Positions 13,201-23,524 of a stretch of DNA of 64,000 nucleotides are shown one piece after another; within the stretch, counting starts at the first letter, position 1, and the number at the start of each line of letters is the position of its first letter. The translations under genes were made by a program, and so were the position numbers. The stretch spans positions 385,573 through 449,572 of the forward strand of contig VWZF01002523.1 in NCBI GenBank assembly GCA_013396755.1, in the 5' to 3' direction. The stretch is from Sclerurus mexicanus. Taxonomy: Eukaryota > Chordata > Aves > Passeriformes > Furnariidae. Under the pieces are notes generated by a model. The model saw only the letters and a program-made list of their open reading frames with translations. It was not told the DNA's origin and searched no databases.

Positions 13201-13772
13201 CTGCAGCAAGCGCTCCCCGCCAGCCGAAAACTTCCAGCCTTCCTCCATGCTTCGTGCCACAGCGCACGGCATCGCCCCACCACGGTGCAGGGCTCAACAG
13301 CATCGCTCCAATGCAGTGAAGGGCTGGGAAGCCACAAGTGGGTTCCCCACACCAGGAACGGGGCATGATGCTCAAGGGCACCAGACCAGTGGCCCCGTGT
13401 CCCCTCCCTAGTGTGACCCCAGTGCCTGGCTTGGGGACCCTGGGGACAGCAGGGCCTCTCTGGCTGGCCAGCACTGCCGCCGGCTCTGCCAACAGACACA
13501 CAGGCGGGAGCTGAGGAGGGACACCAGGAAATGCTCGCCCGGCACAGGGGGGAAACACTGGCAGTGGGGGGACAACTGGTGAGAAGTGGCCAAACATCAC
13601 CTCCCCCAGCGGGAACACTGCCCTGCTTCTGCCCCAGCCCCTTCCCAGGTAGACCCACACCCCAGTCGCTCTGCCCAGGCTCCGCCACAGAACACAGCTT
13701 ATACCCCACATCCCACTAAAATCTCAAGCTATGAGGGGCAAACACCTCCCCACATACCCAAGAGCAACTCAC
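10212..13772 (-). other. DDR2: DDR2 first intron (5' UTR intron)
   Basis: No exon of any recognised gene is seen on either strand. It contains T- and A-rich runs near 11.8 kb and 12.4 kb and two minus-strand AATAAA matches (around 11.19 kb and at 11788-11793) that look incidental. The open reading frames here do not resemble known proteins. Confidence 0.4.
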
Positions 13773-14060
13773 CGGAGCGAGGAGGTGGCGACAGGCGGGT
13801 GGGCTCCTCGCCCCTCGCCCAGGCTGGGAGAGCCAGGCGAGGAGCGAACTTCGCCGGGCTGATGCAAGATGCCTCTGGGAGCGCGTTTGCATTCTGCGGA
13901 TTCCTGGGAGCTGGCCAGAAATCCCACAATCCTACATCTTGCACATTTGGTTTCAATTAGGGAGCGGAGAGGGGGAGCCAGTCAGCGATCCGGGCTGGCT
14001 TTTCGGCGGAGGTTATTTTCCTCGGCCCGAGGGAATGTGCGCAAAGCTATAATTTACAGC
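13773..14060 (-). promoter_or_regulatory. DDR2: Probable DDR2 noncoding first exon and promoter
   Basis: A strong minus-strand donor (GTGAGT, GT at 13772-13771) closes a GC-rich stretch. An AT-rich TATA-like motif lies upstream at about 14048-14052. This is the only CpG-dense patch between the DDR2 start exon and the 3' end of UAP1, so it is the natural place for the DDR2 transcription start. The exon would run from roughly 14.0 kb to 13773. The donor is seen; the start site is inferred. Confidence 0.5.
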
Positions 14061-15864
14061 AAAACCCATTCATAGTGCAGGAGAAAAAAAGTAAAAAAAT
14101 CCACGTGGCTGGCAGGAGAACTTAAAGCAATAGGCAGAATTTCGCTTTCCGGCACTCGCCCCCGCGGCTGTGGGATGGCACGTGTGTCCAGGACCTCATC
14201 CTGCACCATGGGGCCAGGTGGGACACCCTCAAAATGCGGGCAATGGAGACAGTCCACGAGACCCTAGCACTGGCCCAGAGGGTCCCACATGGACTACCCC
14301 TCTCCAGGCCCCTGGTGGGAAGGGTATCGTTCTCCTGTGCAGGCACGCGTGGACAGGACACCAGCCAGAGAGCCGACCTGCCTGGCACATGGCACAAAAT
14401 CAGCGCTTCAACTCCTCGAGCTCCACGCCGAGTTGGTGGTTTTACATCATTTCCAGGCACTAGCTTGGCACTGTGGCCACTGACTACGCAACATGGCAGG
14501 GAGAAAATAATAATAAAGGGCTCACTTTAATTTTTGTGCAATAGTGAAAACTGCAGTTAAAAAAAAAATTTAAAAAGCAATTTTTTTTTTTCAGACTAGT
14601 GTTTTGGCTGTATTTTATGCCACTGACACATTGTGGGAGGGAAGCAGCACACCTGGCAGCAGGCCAGCAGCTCCCCAAAAAGCTCTCCCATTCTGCAGGA
14701 CACCCCAAAGCTCCAGGGCTGCAGGTTTGCTCCTAAACCCAAACTTCTTGCCCTACTCCCAGCCTGTCTACTCTCCAGACAGACCAATGGAGTCACTGGC
14801 AGGGGAAGCCATCCACTGCCCACAGCAGATGCTGGTGATCCTTGCCAGAGGCAGGGCACAGCTTCCTCTGGGCTAGCAGGGAACGGGGCAGAGCAGTGCC
14901 TGCTGCAGGGCTCTGCAGCATGCCCCCATGTGCTGTCCCAGATCAGCTGGCAGGGAGAAGCACAGGCTGCCCTCCGTGCATGCTGGCACAAATGCCAGCC
15001 AGCTCTGCTCTGCTCCCCTCCTGCTACCTGGAATTGGTGCTCAAATAACTTGGCAGCAGCCAGTGCTGCATTGCTCCGTCCCAAGACCTAACACAAAGGT
15101 GGTGGTCTGCAGAGCCAGAGCGCCAAAGCCTCGGCCACACACAGCCCAGACAGCCCCTGGGGAGCAACCAGCAGGCAGGGCGCCAGCCGGGACCCACCGC
15201 GTGGCCCTGGCTTCCCAGGCACAGTGCCTCGGGAACTGAGTGCTTGGCCGAGTCCAGGATGCCCAACAGCCCCCCTACGGGACTTTGTGACTTCCACTGC
15301 AGAAAGAGGTTTGGGTCCCATTCCCAGCTCTGCAAGGGAAAATCCCTCTCCAGGCAGCCAGGGGGCAGTGGGAGGCAGTGACTGCATCAGGGGCTGTGGA
15401 CTCACGATCAGGAGAGCTGAACCAGCTCCCTCCTTCTTTGCAAACAGGAGGGAAGGCAGCACAGCTGCTCTGCCCGAGGGCATCAGGACAACACACTGCA
15501 CAGCAGTAGGCTCTAGCAGGAGCCAAAGAGCCCTCTCAGGCAAAGCAGAGGGCACACAGCATTGCTGGAGGGCTCTGTGCCAGGTTGGCTTCAGTCTGAG
15601 CACTCCAGCAGCCCAGCACACCTGCCTGTTCCTACCTGCTCAAGGATCGCCACTTTTTGCAGGAATACAAGAGGAAAGTGCAAACCTCCACTTCTTCCAG
15701 AAACACCCCAAACAAGCACTGTGGGCTAGAGGACCTGCCTGCAGCCACACCAGGCAGCAACCCCTGCTGCACTGGCAGAGCACTTGACATGATGCAGTCA
15801 GCTCTATACTCTGTGATCCCCTGTGAAAAATCATGCTCACTCAAACACCACCAGATGACAAACA
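14061..15864. other. Intergenic sequence between DDR2 and UAP1
   Basis: No gene is recognised. An A- and T-rich patch with runs of A and T lies at 14545-14595. The remainder is moderately GC-rich with several unremarkable open frames. Confidence 0.5.
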
Positions 15865-16326
15865 GGAGGGACTCAGAGTTTAATTGGGTGCTTCCAGTTG
15901 TGCAACATACAAAGGATGATCAAAAGGGAGGACATGGGCAACAACAAGGACCTTATTAAAAAAAAATAGTCATGTAGATTTAAGAAAAATAAAAATTCAA
16001 GATTAAACCCAGCCCCGTACCATAAAAATCCTCTCTCTGCATGTACAATGACTATTACTATATACATGTTTAAAAATAAATGCCCACAGCCTGGAGTGCA
16101 AAGAGCAGCACCATAGCTGTGCTTTGTGGCAGGGGAATCCATAAAGTTTGGTTTTTAAATTAAAATATAAATAGAAGCATACAACGTGCCGAGAACCGAG
16201 TGGGTCACATCCTCCCCTGCACAGGGCTGGAGCAAGCAGGGCCAGCCCCTACCAGTCACAGCTATAAACCTTCACATGTCCGAGTTCCTGGTGGGATGGG
16301 CCGCCCTGTGGGGCACCCTGCTGCCA
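15865..16326 (-). other. UAP1: UAP1 3' UTR with candidate poly(A) signal
   Basis: The sequence directly follows the UAP1 stop codon on the minus strand and is AT-rich. A minus-strand ATTAAA hexamer lies at 15884-15879, giving a 3' UTR of roughly 450 bases. The exact cleavage site is not determined. Confidence 0.5.
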
Positions 16327-19300
16327 CTACATCCCATTCTTCACCAGTTCGTGGATCCCGTCCTCATCAATAATCAGAGGTGCACGAAACTCTCGGTCCT
16401 TCACGTACTTTTCCAGACCCTATGGGAATACAGAGTGGCACATTGGGAACACTGTCTCAAAAAGCCCCACAGTGAATTCAAGTCACACTTTTGTGGCTTA
16501 TCCCCTCATACAGATGCCCTGCCAGCCCCTCCACCTGTCCATCTGCAAGGACCTCTTCAGCTCTGAAGAGTCAGTACTCACTTCTCCTCCATAGGAGATG
16601 AGGGGAGAAATTTCACACTGGATTGGCAGGTCATTTGCGTCCTTCAAGCTGCAGAGAAAAACACAAAGTCAGGAGAGTTAGTTACATCCCACCAGAGGAC
16701 ACGGATGGGGCCCAAGATCTCACTGACACCAGGTGGGGGTCAGCAGCTGTCTGGGGCACCAGGGGCTGCTGGCTCACGCAGACCCCACCAGCACAGAGCT
16801 GCCCTGGGTTAGTCAAGCCTTGCGTGCTCTCCACAGAGGTGCAAGCTAAATTTAGATACCAGCAGCGGCTGAAAGGGAAGAGAGCTTTAGATGAGGCCTT
16901 CATGATGCCTTTCCACATGTGCAACTACAGCGGTGCCTGTGTCCCCAGCCCTGCTATTTTCAATGCCGCATGCAAACTAGTTACTCCTTCCTCCTCCTCC
17001 TGCACCCTTGGGGTGATGACAGATGTACTCACACAGCACCTTGCCATCTGGCTGGTTACAACAGGTCTTTCTTTAAGCACTTCCTTGCTTAAAGCACAAT
17101 CTGAGGACACAAGGTAAGCCTATCTGCTCGCTTAGAAATACTCCTTGCAGCACTGTCTGCTCCTGTCTTTGCCTCTTAGATCAATCTTCTCAGCTCCTTT
17201 GTTCTGACTGTGAACTGGCACTGGTGAGCAAAATACCAGAAGCACACCAGCACTGCCCACTGCAGCAGCACTGCTGGGCAGAGGGCTGCATGGGGTCACT
17301 GAGGCTATTCCTGCTGCCACCAGCCTTTGTAGGACTCTCCCAGATGCTCCCCAGACCCAGCTGGCATGTAAGTCTAGACGAGGGGTGCAGCTATGTGGAG
17401 CCAACAAGGAGCCACAGCAACACCTCAGGGTGCCCCTTCCCAGCCACTCGCCATGGCAGCCAGGGCAGCATGTCATCCATGACAACATTCCCTTCACTTA
17501 GGTCAAAGCTCACCCCTGCTACCATGCACTCACTCAGCCCTCTCCTGTCCTAGCTGTAAATAAAACTCACCCAATCCTAACCCAGCCCTCGCACTTGTCT
17601 TTACCTTGGAGTTACATTCAAGATAATTGTTTTATAAAAAAAAAAAACTGCATTAACTAGCAATGAAGGGTAAATGGAGGATAAGGTCCATCCTTTTTCT
17701 TATATTATAACCAGTGCAATGGCCTAGTCAGAAGCCTGAAAACACCTGGAGTCTGAAAGGAAAACAGAGATCCTACGTATATCTATCAGAAAGTACAAGC
17801 AGATACAACTTACAAAGTTAACATGCCTGCTTAGTCTGCAAGTCATTTATACTCACCAGCTCTAAGTGCCAGACACCCAACCTGCCCTGTGCCTACAGAA
17901 CACACTGCTGTTAACAGAAGTGTTAAAGCTTTCCCGTGTATTCCTGTAAACTTTCAAGCACTGAGCCAGGGGTTTTCCCTGGTGTCATAGTCTTGATCTG
18001 CCAAACTCAAGAGCTGAAGTCACACAAAGCACAGCTGGCTGCTGTGCTGAGAGTCACACATGCTACATTAAAGCCTGCTTGACGTCTACTTAAATGTTTT
18101 TAATCCCATTTCCATCTGCCTGGATGCCTGGTGGACACTGGGAGATGGCAGCCATCTCCAGCTCTGAGACCAGCCAGGACCAGTCCAGGCTGTGCTGTGC
18201 CATGGTGTGACTAAGAGGGGAGTGTCATTGAAAGGATGTGCCAGCATGTTTCTCAACAATATCCTGCCTGTGGGGTGACTTTTGGGGGCTGTGTACAGAC
18301 AGCACCAGGCTGCTGCTGCCCCACATCCGTACCAGCAGCACGAGCTCCACACAGCTATCCCCACCGGCTGCCCCTGCAGAAATGAGTGCAGGAGGGAGCA
18401 GACGCTTCCCACTGCCCACCACCATGAGAAGCTGCACCCACCGGGTCTGGTGGTGGGATAAGCCCCAGCATGCAGCCCTGAGCCCCCCAGCCCCGTTAGT
18501 CACTGCAGGCGCCTGTCACCAGCACGCACCCACGGCCTGGCCCACAGCCCGTTAGTACCTAAGCACAGCCCCGCCACCATGCACGCTGCACGGTATAGTT
18601 ACTTGTCTTTGACATCTGCTGGGGTGGCAGCTGACCTTCCGTTTGTGATGCTACATGGGAATAAAAGACGGTTAGCGAGGCGTGGAAAAAACAGAGCAGA
18701 ACAAGTCTTTGCTCTCCCCAAAGAGGGGCGGTGGGGACGGTCTTGTGGTCAAGGGATGCCATAACTCCAGCCTGGCTGCTGTATGGATCAGCTAGTGTGC
18801 TTGGCCTTTAGAGAGCCACCTCCTCTCTGCAGAGGCAACCTTGGCTGCCCAATGGAGGCTGGCAGGATTCGGTTCCCAGGTGTTGAATTGTGAAGGAAAG
18901 CTGCTGCTGACTGAGCAAGCACTGCTTCTGTTGCCATCAATCAGCCCACATCCAGCTCTGCCCCACGGACCACCCAGGAGAAACGAGCCATAGCTGGTCA
19001 CTTCAGTAGCACTGTTAGCAGGAGCACTGAAATGCAGAAGGGCTGGGGACTGCCTCATGCCTTATATCCAGCCCAACAAAGGAGGCAGGAGTGCCAGGAG
19101 CAGCAACTCACCGAGGGATGGCAGGGATGCGTGTACCATTTTCATCCACAAAGTGCCCCCCTGCATTGAGAACCCAGCAGTGGTGCAAGGACATCAAGGC
19201 ATGTCGGGCTGTGGTGGGGTTGTCCTTGCCGTTCTGACTGTCCGCGTTCTTCAGGGGAGAAAACTCGTCCTCACGCAGCACCTCATACACCACAAACTTC

Positions 19301-22300
19301 CTGGCAGGGAATAAGGCATGGGAGGGTCAGGTTTGGAAATCATGGCTGCTCCATCACTTTCACTTCTCCCCTGCCAGGGTGGCTAAGCTGGGGCCATGGC
19401 CCTCCCCCAGGCCCACACCCATGGGCTGTTTTCACAGATGTGAAGAAGGGAGGGGAGGGCCTGGGCTGCAGAGTCAGCAGAGGTTCTTCTGGCCCAAGAG
19501 CAGGGCTCAGCCAAGCAAGAAGCACACAGTGCCTGTCCCTGTTCAGCTCTGAGCACAACCATCCCCTGACATGGCAAAACACAGGAGTCGGCATTCTATC
19601 CCAATGCCAAGACATCAGCAGGGGGCACGTCCCCAGCACCACCCCAGAGGCTCTCAGAACTGCCCAAGGCAGAGCCAGCAGCCTGTTCCTGATGAAGAGA
19701 ACAGGACATACTTGGAAAACTGGAAGATGTCGAAGACAAACTTTTCCATCTTAATCCCATTGGGCTTCTCGGGTTGGATTAGCTGCCCTGTAGTGATGTC
19801 CACATGTGGGATCTTCTTCTCGGCTACATGGTGCTGCAGCTGTGGTTCATAAGTGCTGCAACAGGACAAGAAAGAGATGTCACTCGCCTGAGTAAGCCAT
19901 GTCTCCACCTCAGACACTGCTGCAGGACAGCCTCCCTGAGGCACAGGCTGCTTATCCCCAGGGGCACCAGGGGAGGACGGCCTGCACTCTGGAAGCAGCA
20001 TCCAAGGAGAAACCTAATCTCAAGGAAGGGACTGTGTGGAGAGGCAGGAGTCAGGCCACGTGTGCAGAGGCCAGACAAAGGGGGCCTCATCCCAGCCTGC
20101 AAACAGCTGGAGCTCATCCAGCAGAAAGCAAGGTGCAGTGCAGCCAGCTCTGCTTGGCACTAGCACTTCAGCACCACTGCTGCTCCTCTGGCATCCCAGC
20201 AGGCCCTTACTTGACTACATCTTTCAGGAAGGCAGTGGTGAAGTAGTGGTTGGCGATGTTGCCCGCGTTGAAGAGCAGCCGCCCGTCCGGACCCCGTTTC
20301 TGGGCAGTGGCCAGGGAGATCTCGCTGTACTCCACCACCTGGTACACACCATCTACTCGGCACACGACGCCAACTGGCTCCGTGGGGTTGGTCTTCTCCA
20401 CCACCTGCCCAAGGGAAGCACTGTCAGGGAAAGGCACCCAAAGCCCTGCACTTCAAATATAATCCCTTGTAACCAGCATCCCCTCCCAAGGCTTTCTGCT
20501 GTGCTGGAATAGGGATGCTGGAGTCCTCCCCTCGTGGGTGCTTCTGTCAATGGGAACTAAAGGACAATGAGATGGCAGGACTGGGTGACAGGGTGTCAGA
20601 CACACCCAGAGGGTGCGGGGAGGACCTGGCACCAAGCCCACGTGTGGCTGGCAGAGGGCATGGATATTTTCAGCCAGCTTGCTGTGCACAACCAGGAGGC
20701 TGCTGGCTCAGCAGAGCCATCCCCCTACACTTGACCTCCCCTACCTTGCATCTCTATCTGGGCATGGGACTAACCCAGTAAATCCCTACCCATCACTGTT
20801 ACCATGGTAGGGTGGCACGCAGGGACACAGGGCTTTCTCCTTTCTACATGCTGGGGTTTATTTCCTCTTTCTCTCATGCAAGCTAGAAGGAAGAATTGCT
20901 TTCCCTTTCTCAACTTGCTCTCAAGCCCAGTAAATCTTCTTGCCTGTTTGCCAGAGCCAAGCCCAGTGTAAACAAAAGCAGCCCCTTTGGCTGTTAAGCC
21001 AGTCTTTACATAAAGCTCTGAGTGTGCAATGTCCTACCCACGAGACATAGGGCTGGGTTCAGTGTGTCAGCTGCACCCACCATGTTCTGGTCTGGTGCTC
21101 AGGATGTCACAGCTGGGGACAGCTGGCAGCCTATGGCAGGGATCCTGTCTGCCCATGCTACCCACAGCCACCCAGGAAACAGCTGCCCGGCATCCGGGTG
21201 TGATCCACAGGGCTCCCAGGATCCTCTTGGCCCCAGGCACTAAGGAACCTCTGAGCTCTGGCCCTGTTGGTGCCACGTTCCTGTGCAAGGCAGGAAGGGA
21301 ACAGCACCAGGCAGGGCTCAGTGATACCCCACATCCCCTACAATGCCAAGGGCAGGCAGGACTACCCAAGGGGCAGGAGGTGGTACTTCTGGCAGCATGT
21401 GGTACTTCACTAGTGAGCTCCTGGTGCTTAGCTATCCCTCCTGGCTGCGGCAAGCCAGCAAACAAAGGATGAGGAATCAGAGAAGACAGGCAAGGAGCAG
21501 AAGAGACCCCACCCGGCTCCAGGAAAGCAGCGCCTGCCTCCCTCCAAAACCATACCTTGGCCCCACAGTCCGCTCCCTTCTCCAAGCAGAACCCAATGAA
21601 CCTGGGGTCAGCCACCTTCACCAGGATGTTGTCCACACAGTAGACATGGACACTCTGCACACCCCTCCGCTCCATGTCGTCCATGATGCCATGTGCCCCC
21701 AGGGCCCGGTACAGACCCCCGTTGCCATCTGTGAAGAGAACAAACCACTGGGGCTGCAGCAACACCCAGCTGTCCCGTCAGCCTCATCCTCTTTCCCCAT
21801 GGAGCTGGTGTGGAGGGTCATCAGCCCAGCCATACCCCACCCTGGTCCTCCCTGCCAAGACAGACACCTCCCAGCCTGCGTCAACCATGGGCCACGTCAC
21901 ACTGCAAGACTGTCTTGAGCAGGCTCCAGCTCCAAAAGCCTGTCCTCAGCCCCATGTCTCACCTCTGTGCACCCCCCAATCAGCTCCTGGCCACTGACCT
22001 GGTGCCATAGCAATTTTGCCCTTCTCCTCCAAAAGGATTTTCCCATCGAATCCCAGGGCAGGCAGCATGCCCTGCTGGAAGAAGATGACGTTTTCTTTCT
22101 TCAAGCCAAAATACCGATGCTTCTGGAAGAACTCCTTGGTAGACTCCATAGTGCGGCCACTTGTCATGATGTACCTGTCACAGAGAAGACACCCAATGAG
22201 CAGAGAGGAGAGGCAGGGTCTCACAGCCCTCACCCCAAACGTGGGGAACACTCAGGACAGGCTTTTTCCCTCTCCACATTTAGGAAGATCTGACCTGCTG

Positions 22301-22854
22301 TGGCCCCACCACCTTGGCAAGCCAATGAAGGGCTTCACCCTCTCTTGCAACATCTCCAAACCGATACAACACCTTGCACAGAGCCGGGAACACCCGGCTG
22401 CAGCAGCTCCTCACTGACACCAACCTCCTGCTCACAGCACCACCTCGACCCCCACTTTGCATGGCTCCTGTCCCACATGGAGACGTGACAGACTTTTCCC
22501 AAGGGTTGATTCTGACAACGGGGGACATGCCAGTGCTGCCCACCGAGCCTCGAACCACGGCAACAGCACTCGTGCAAGTGGGGCCATGCCAGCACACTGT
22601 TCTGGGGCTGCCAGCCGGCTCTGCACCAGCCCAGGGGATCTCGGGTGGTGCTGCTGGACACCCGCAGGGCTACGCCACCCCACCGGGCCTCGACCCATCA
22701 GCGCCAAGGGGGCCCTGCCGGGCCGGGGCTCACCATGGGATGTGGCAGGGGGTGNCGTCGCACATGCCCTTGGGGTAGGGGACGCCGAGGCGGGTGCCCT
22801 GCCCTCCGGCCAGCAGCAGCGCGGCCACGCGGCCGCCCGCGACCTCCGCCAGCC
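16327..22854 (-). CDS. UAP1: UDP-N-acetylhexosamine pyrophosphorylase (AGX), partial: 5' end missing
   Basis: This cytosolic enzyme makes UDP-GlcNAc (and UDP-GalNAc) from UTP and the sugar-1-phosphate, the last step of the hexosamine pathway. Minus-strand exons in coding order: 22854-22734, 22174-21999, 21728-21556, 20404-20211, 19855-19712, 19300-19112, 18650-18603, 16648-16582, 16419-16327. All phases fit. The first visible exon carries the nucleotide-binding signature LAGGQGTRLG followed by YPKG. Later exons show MTSGRTMESTKEFF, the uridine-binding MAPDGNGG (split over a junction), VYCVDNILV, VVCRVDG, FNAGNIANH, KPNGIKMEKFVFD and the C-terminal CEISPLISY. The paralog UAP1L1 fits less well across these exons. 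Two defects probably come from the assembly. The exon coding for the N-terminal ~95 residues is absent, next to the N gap at 22908-23053. About 28 codons between YPKGM and the CHIPW motif are missing at the unknown base 22755. Confidence 0.95.
18603..18650 (-). CDS. UAP1: UAP1 alternative cassette exon (AGX2-type insert), 48 nt
   Basis: A 16-codon exon encodes a peptide like ITNGRSAATPADVKD. It lies between the exon ending IPAIP and the exon starting LKDAND. Its length is a multiple of three, and the flanking exons (19112 donor, 16648 acceptor) also join in phase without it. Human AGX1 and AGX2 differ by a 17-residue insert at the same place. Both forms can therefore be made here by exon inclusion or skipping. 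Confidence 0.8.
22755..22755. other. UAP1: Single unknown base inside a UAP1 exon
   Basis: One n interrupts the exon 22734-22854 directly after the codons for KGMCD. The codons after it resume at TPCHIPW, so a block of about 28 residues expected in this family is gone. The reading frame stays open across it. Confidence 0.9.
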
Positions 22855-22907
22855 CTGCGGGAGCACACACGCGTGGGGCCGGCCGCTCCGGCTGCGCGCC
22901 GCGCCGG

Positions 22908-23053
22908 NNNNNNNNNNNNNNNNNNNNNNNNNNNNNNNNNNNNNNNNNNNNNNNNNNNNNNNNNNNNNNNNNNNNNNNNNNNNNNNNNNNNNNNNNNNNN
23001 NNNNNNNNNNNNNNNNNNNNNNNNNNNNNNNNNNNNNNNNNNNNNNNNNNNNN
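22908..23053. other. Assembly gap (146 N)
   Basis: A run of unknown bases in very GC-rich sequence immediately upstream (minus strand) of the first visible UAP1 exon. The UAP1 start-codon exon is expected here or just beside it. The real gap size cannot be judged. Confidence 0.98.
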
Positions 23054-23470
23054 CTGGCACGGCCCCGCCGCGGCGGTCGAGCCCAACGCCCGGCCCCGCA
23101 CGGCCCCGTCCCCAGGGCTCGCACGGCGTGCCCGAGCGCTGTGCCGGTGCCACCGAACTCGCTCACCCCGGGACACTGCGCAACCCGCGGCACCTCCGGG
23201 GGAGGCTCCTGCGTCACGGGGTGCTCTCCCCGATGACATCCCGTCGGGAAGCCTTGCGCCAGAGCCGGGCGGAGCACGGCCGGGTGCGGCGTGAGTAAGC
23301 GGTGCTGCCGTGGGCGGCCGGCCCCGAGCGCCGGGGAGGGGGCGGTGGGCTCCGCCAAGGCAGAGCCCCCCCGCCGCTCTCGGCCGGGGTGAGCGAGTTC
23401 GGAGTGCCACGGGCGCCAAGCACACACACCGGCACTGCCCTGTCCCCCGACTGGCGCAGGGTGACACAGG
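23054..23470 (-). promoter_or_regulatory. UAP1: CpG-island promoter region of UAP1
   Basis: Dense CpG sequence with no recognisable coding content on the minus strand just upstream of UAP1. It sits between the N gap and the 3' end of UHMK1, where the UAP1 promoter must be. The long open frames across it in several phases are a side effect of GC content and the Ns. Confidence 0.6.
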
Positions 23471-23524
23471 ACATGCCTACCATTCTCACCATCAGTCCCG
23501 TGAGACAGCACGTCGTGCAGCCAC

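Noticed and set aside
12523..13711. Large minus-strand frames (164-301 codons) in the DDR2 upstream region
   Set aside because: They are Trp/Cys/Pro-rich, overlap in several phases and resemble no family; this fits GC-rich noncoding sequence.
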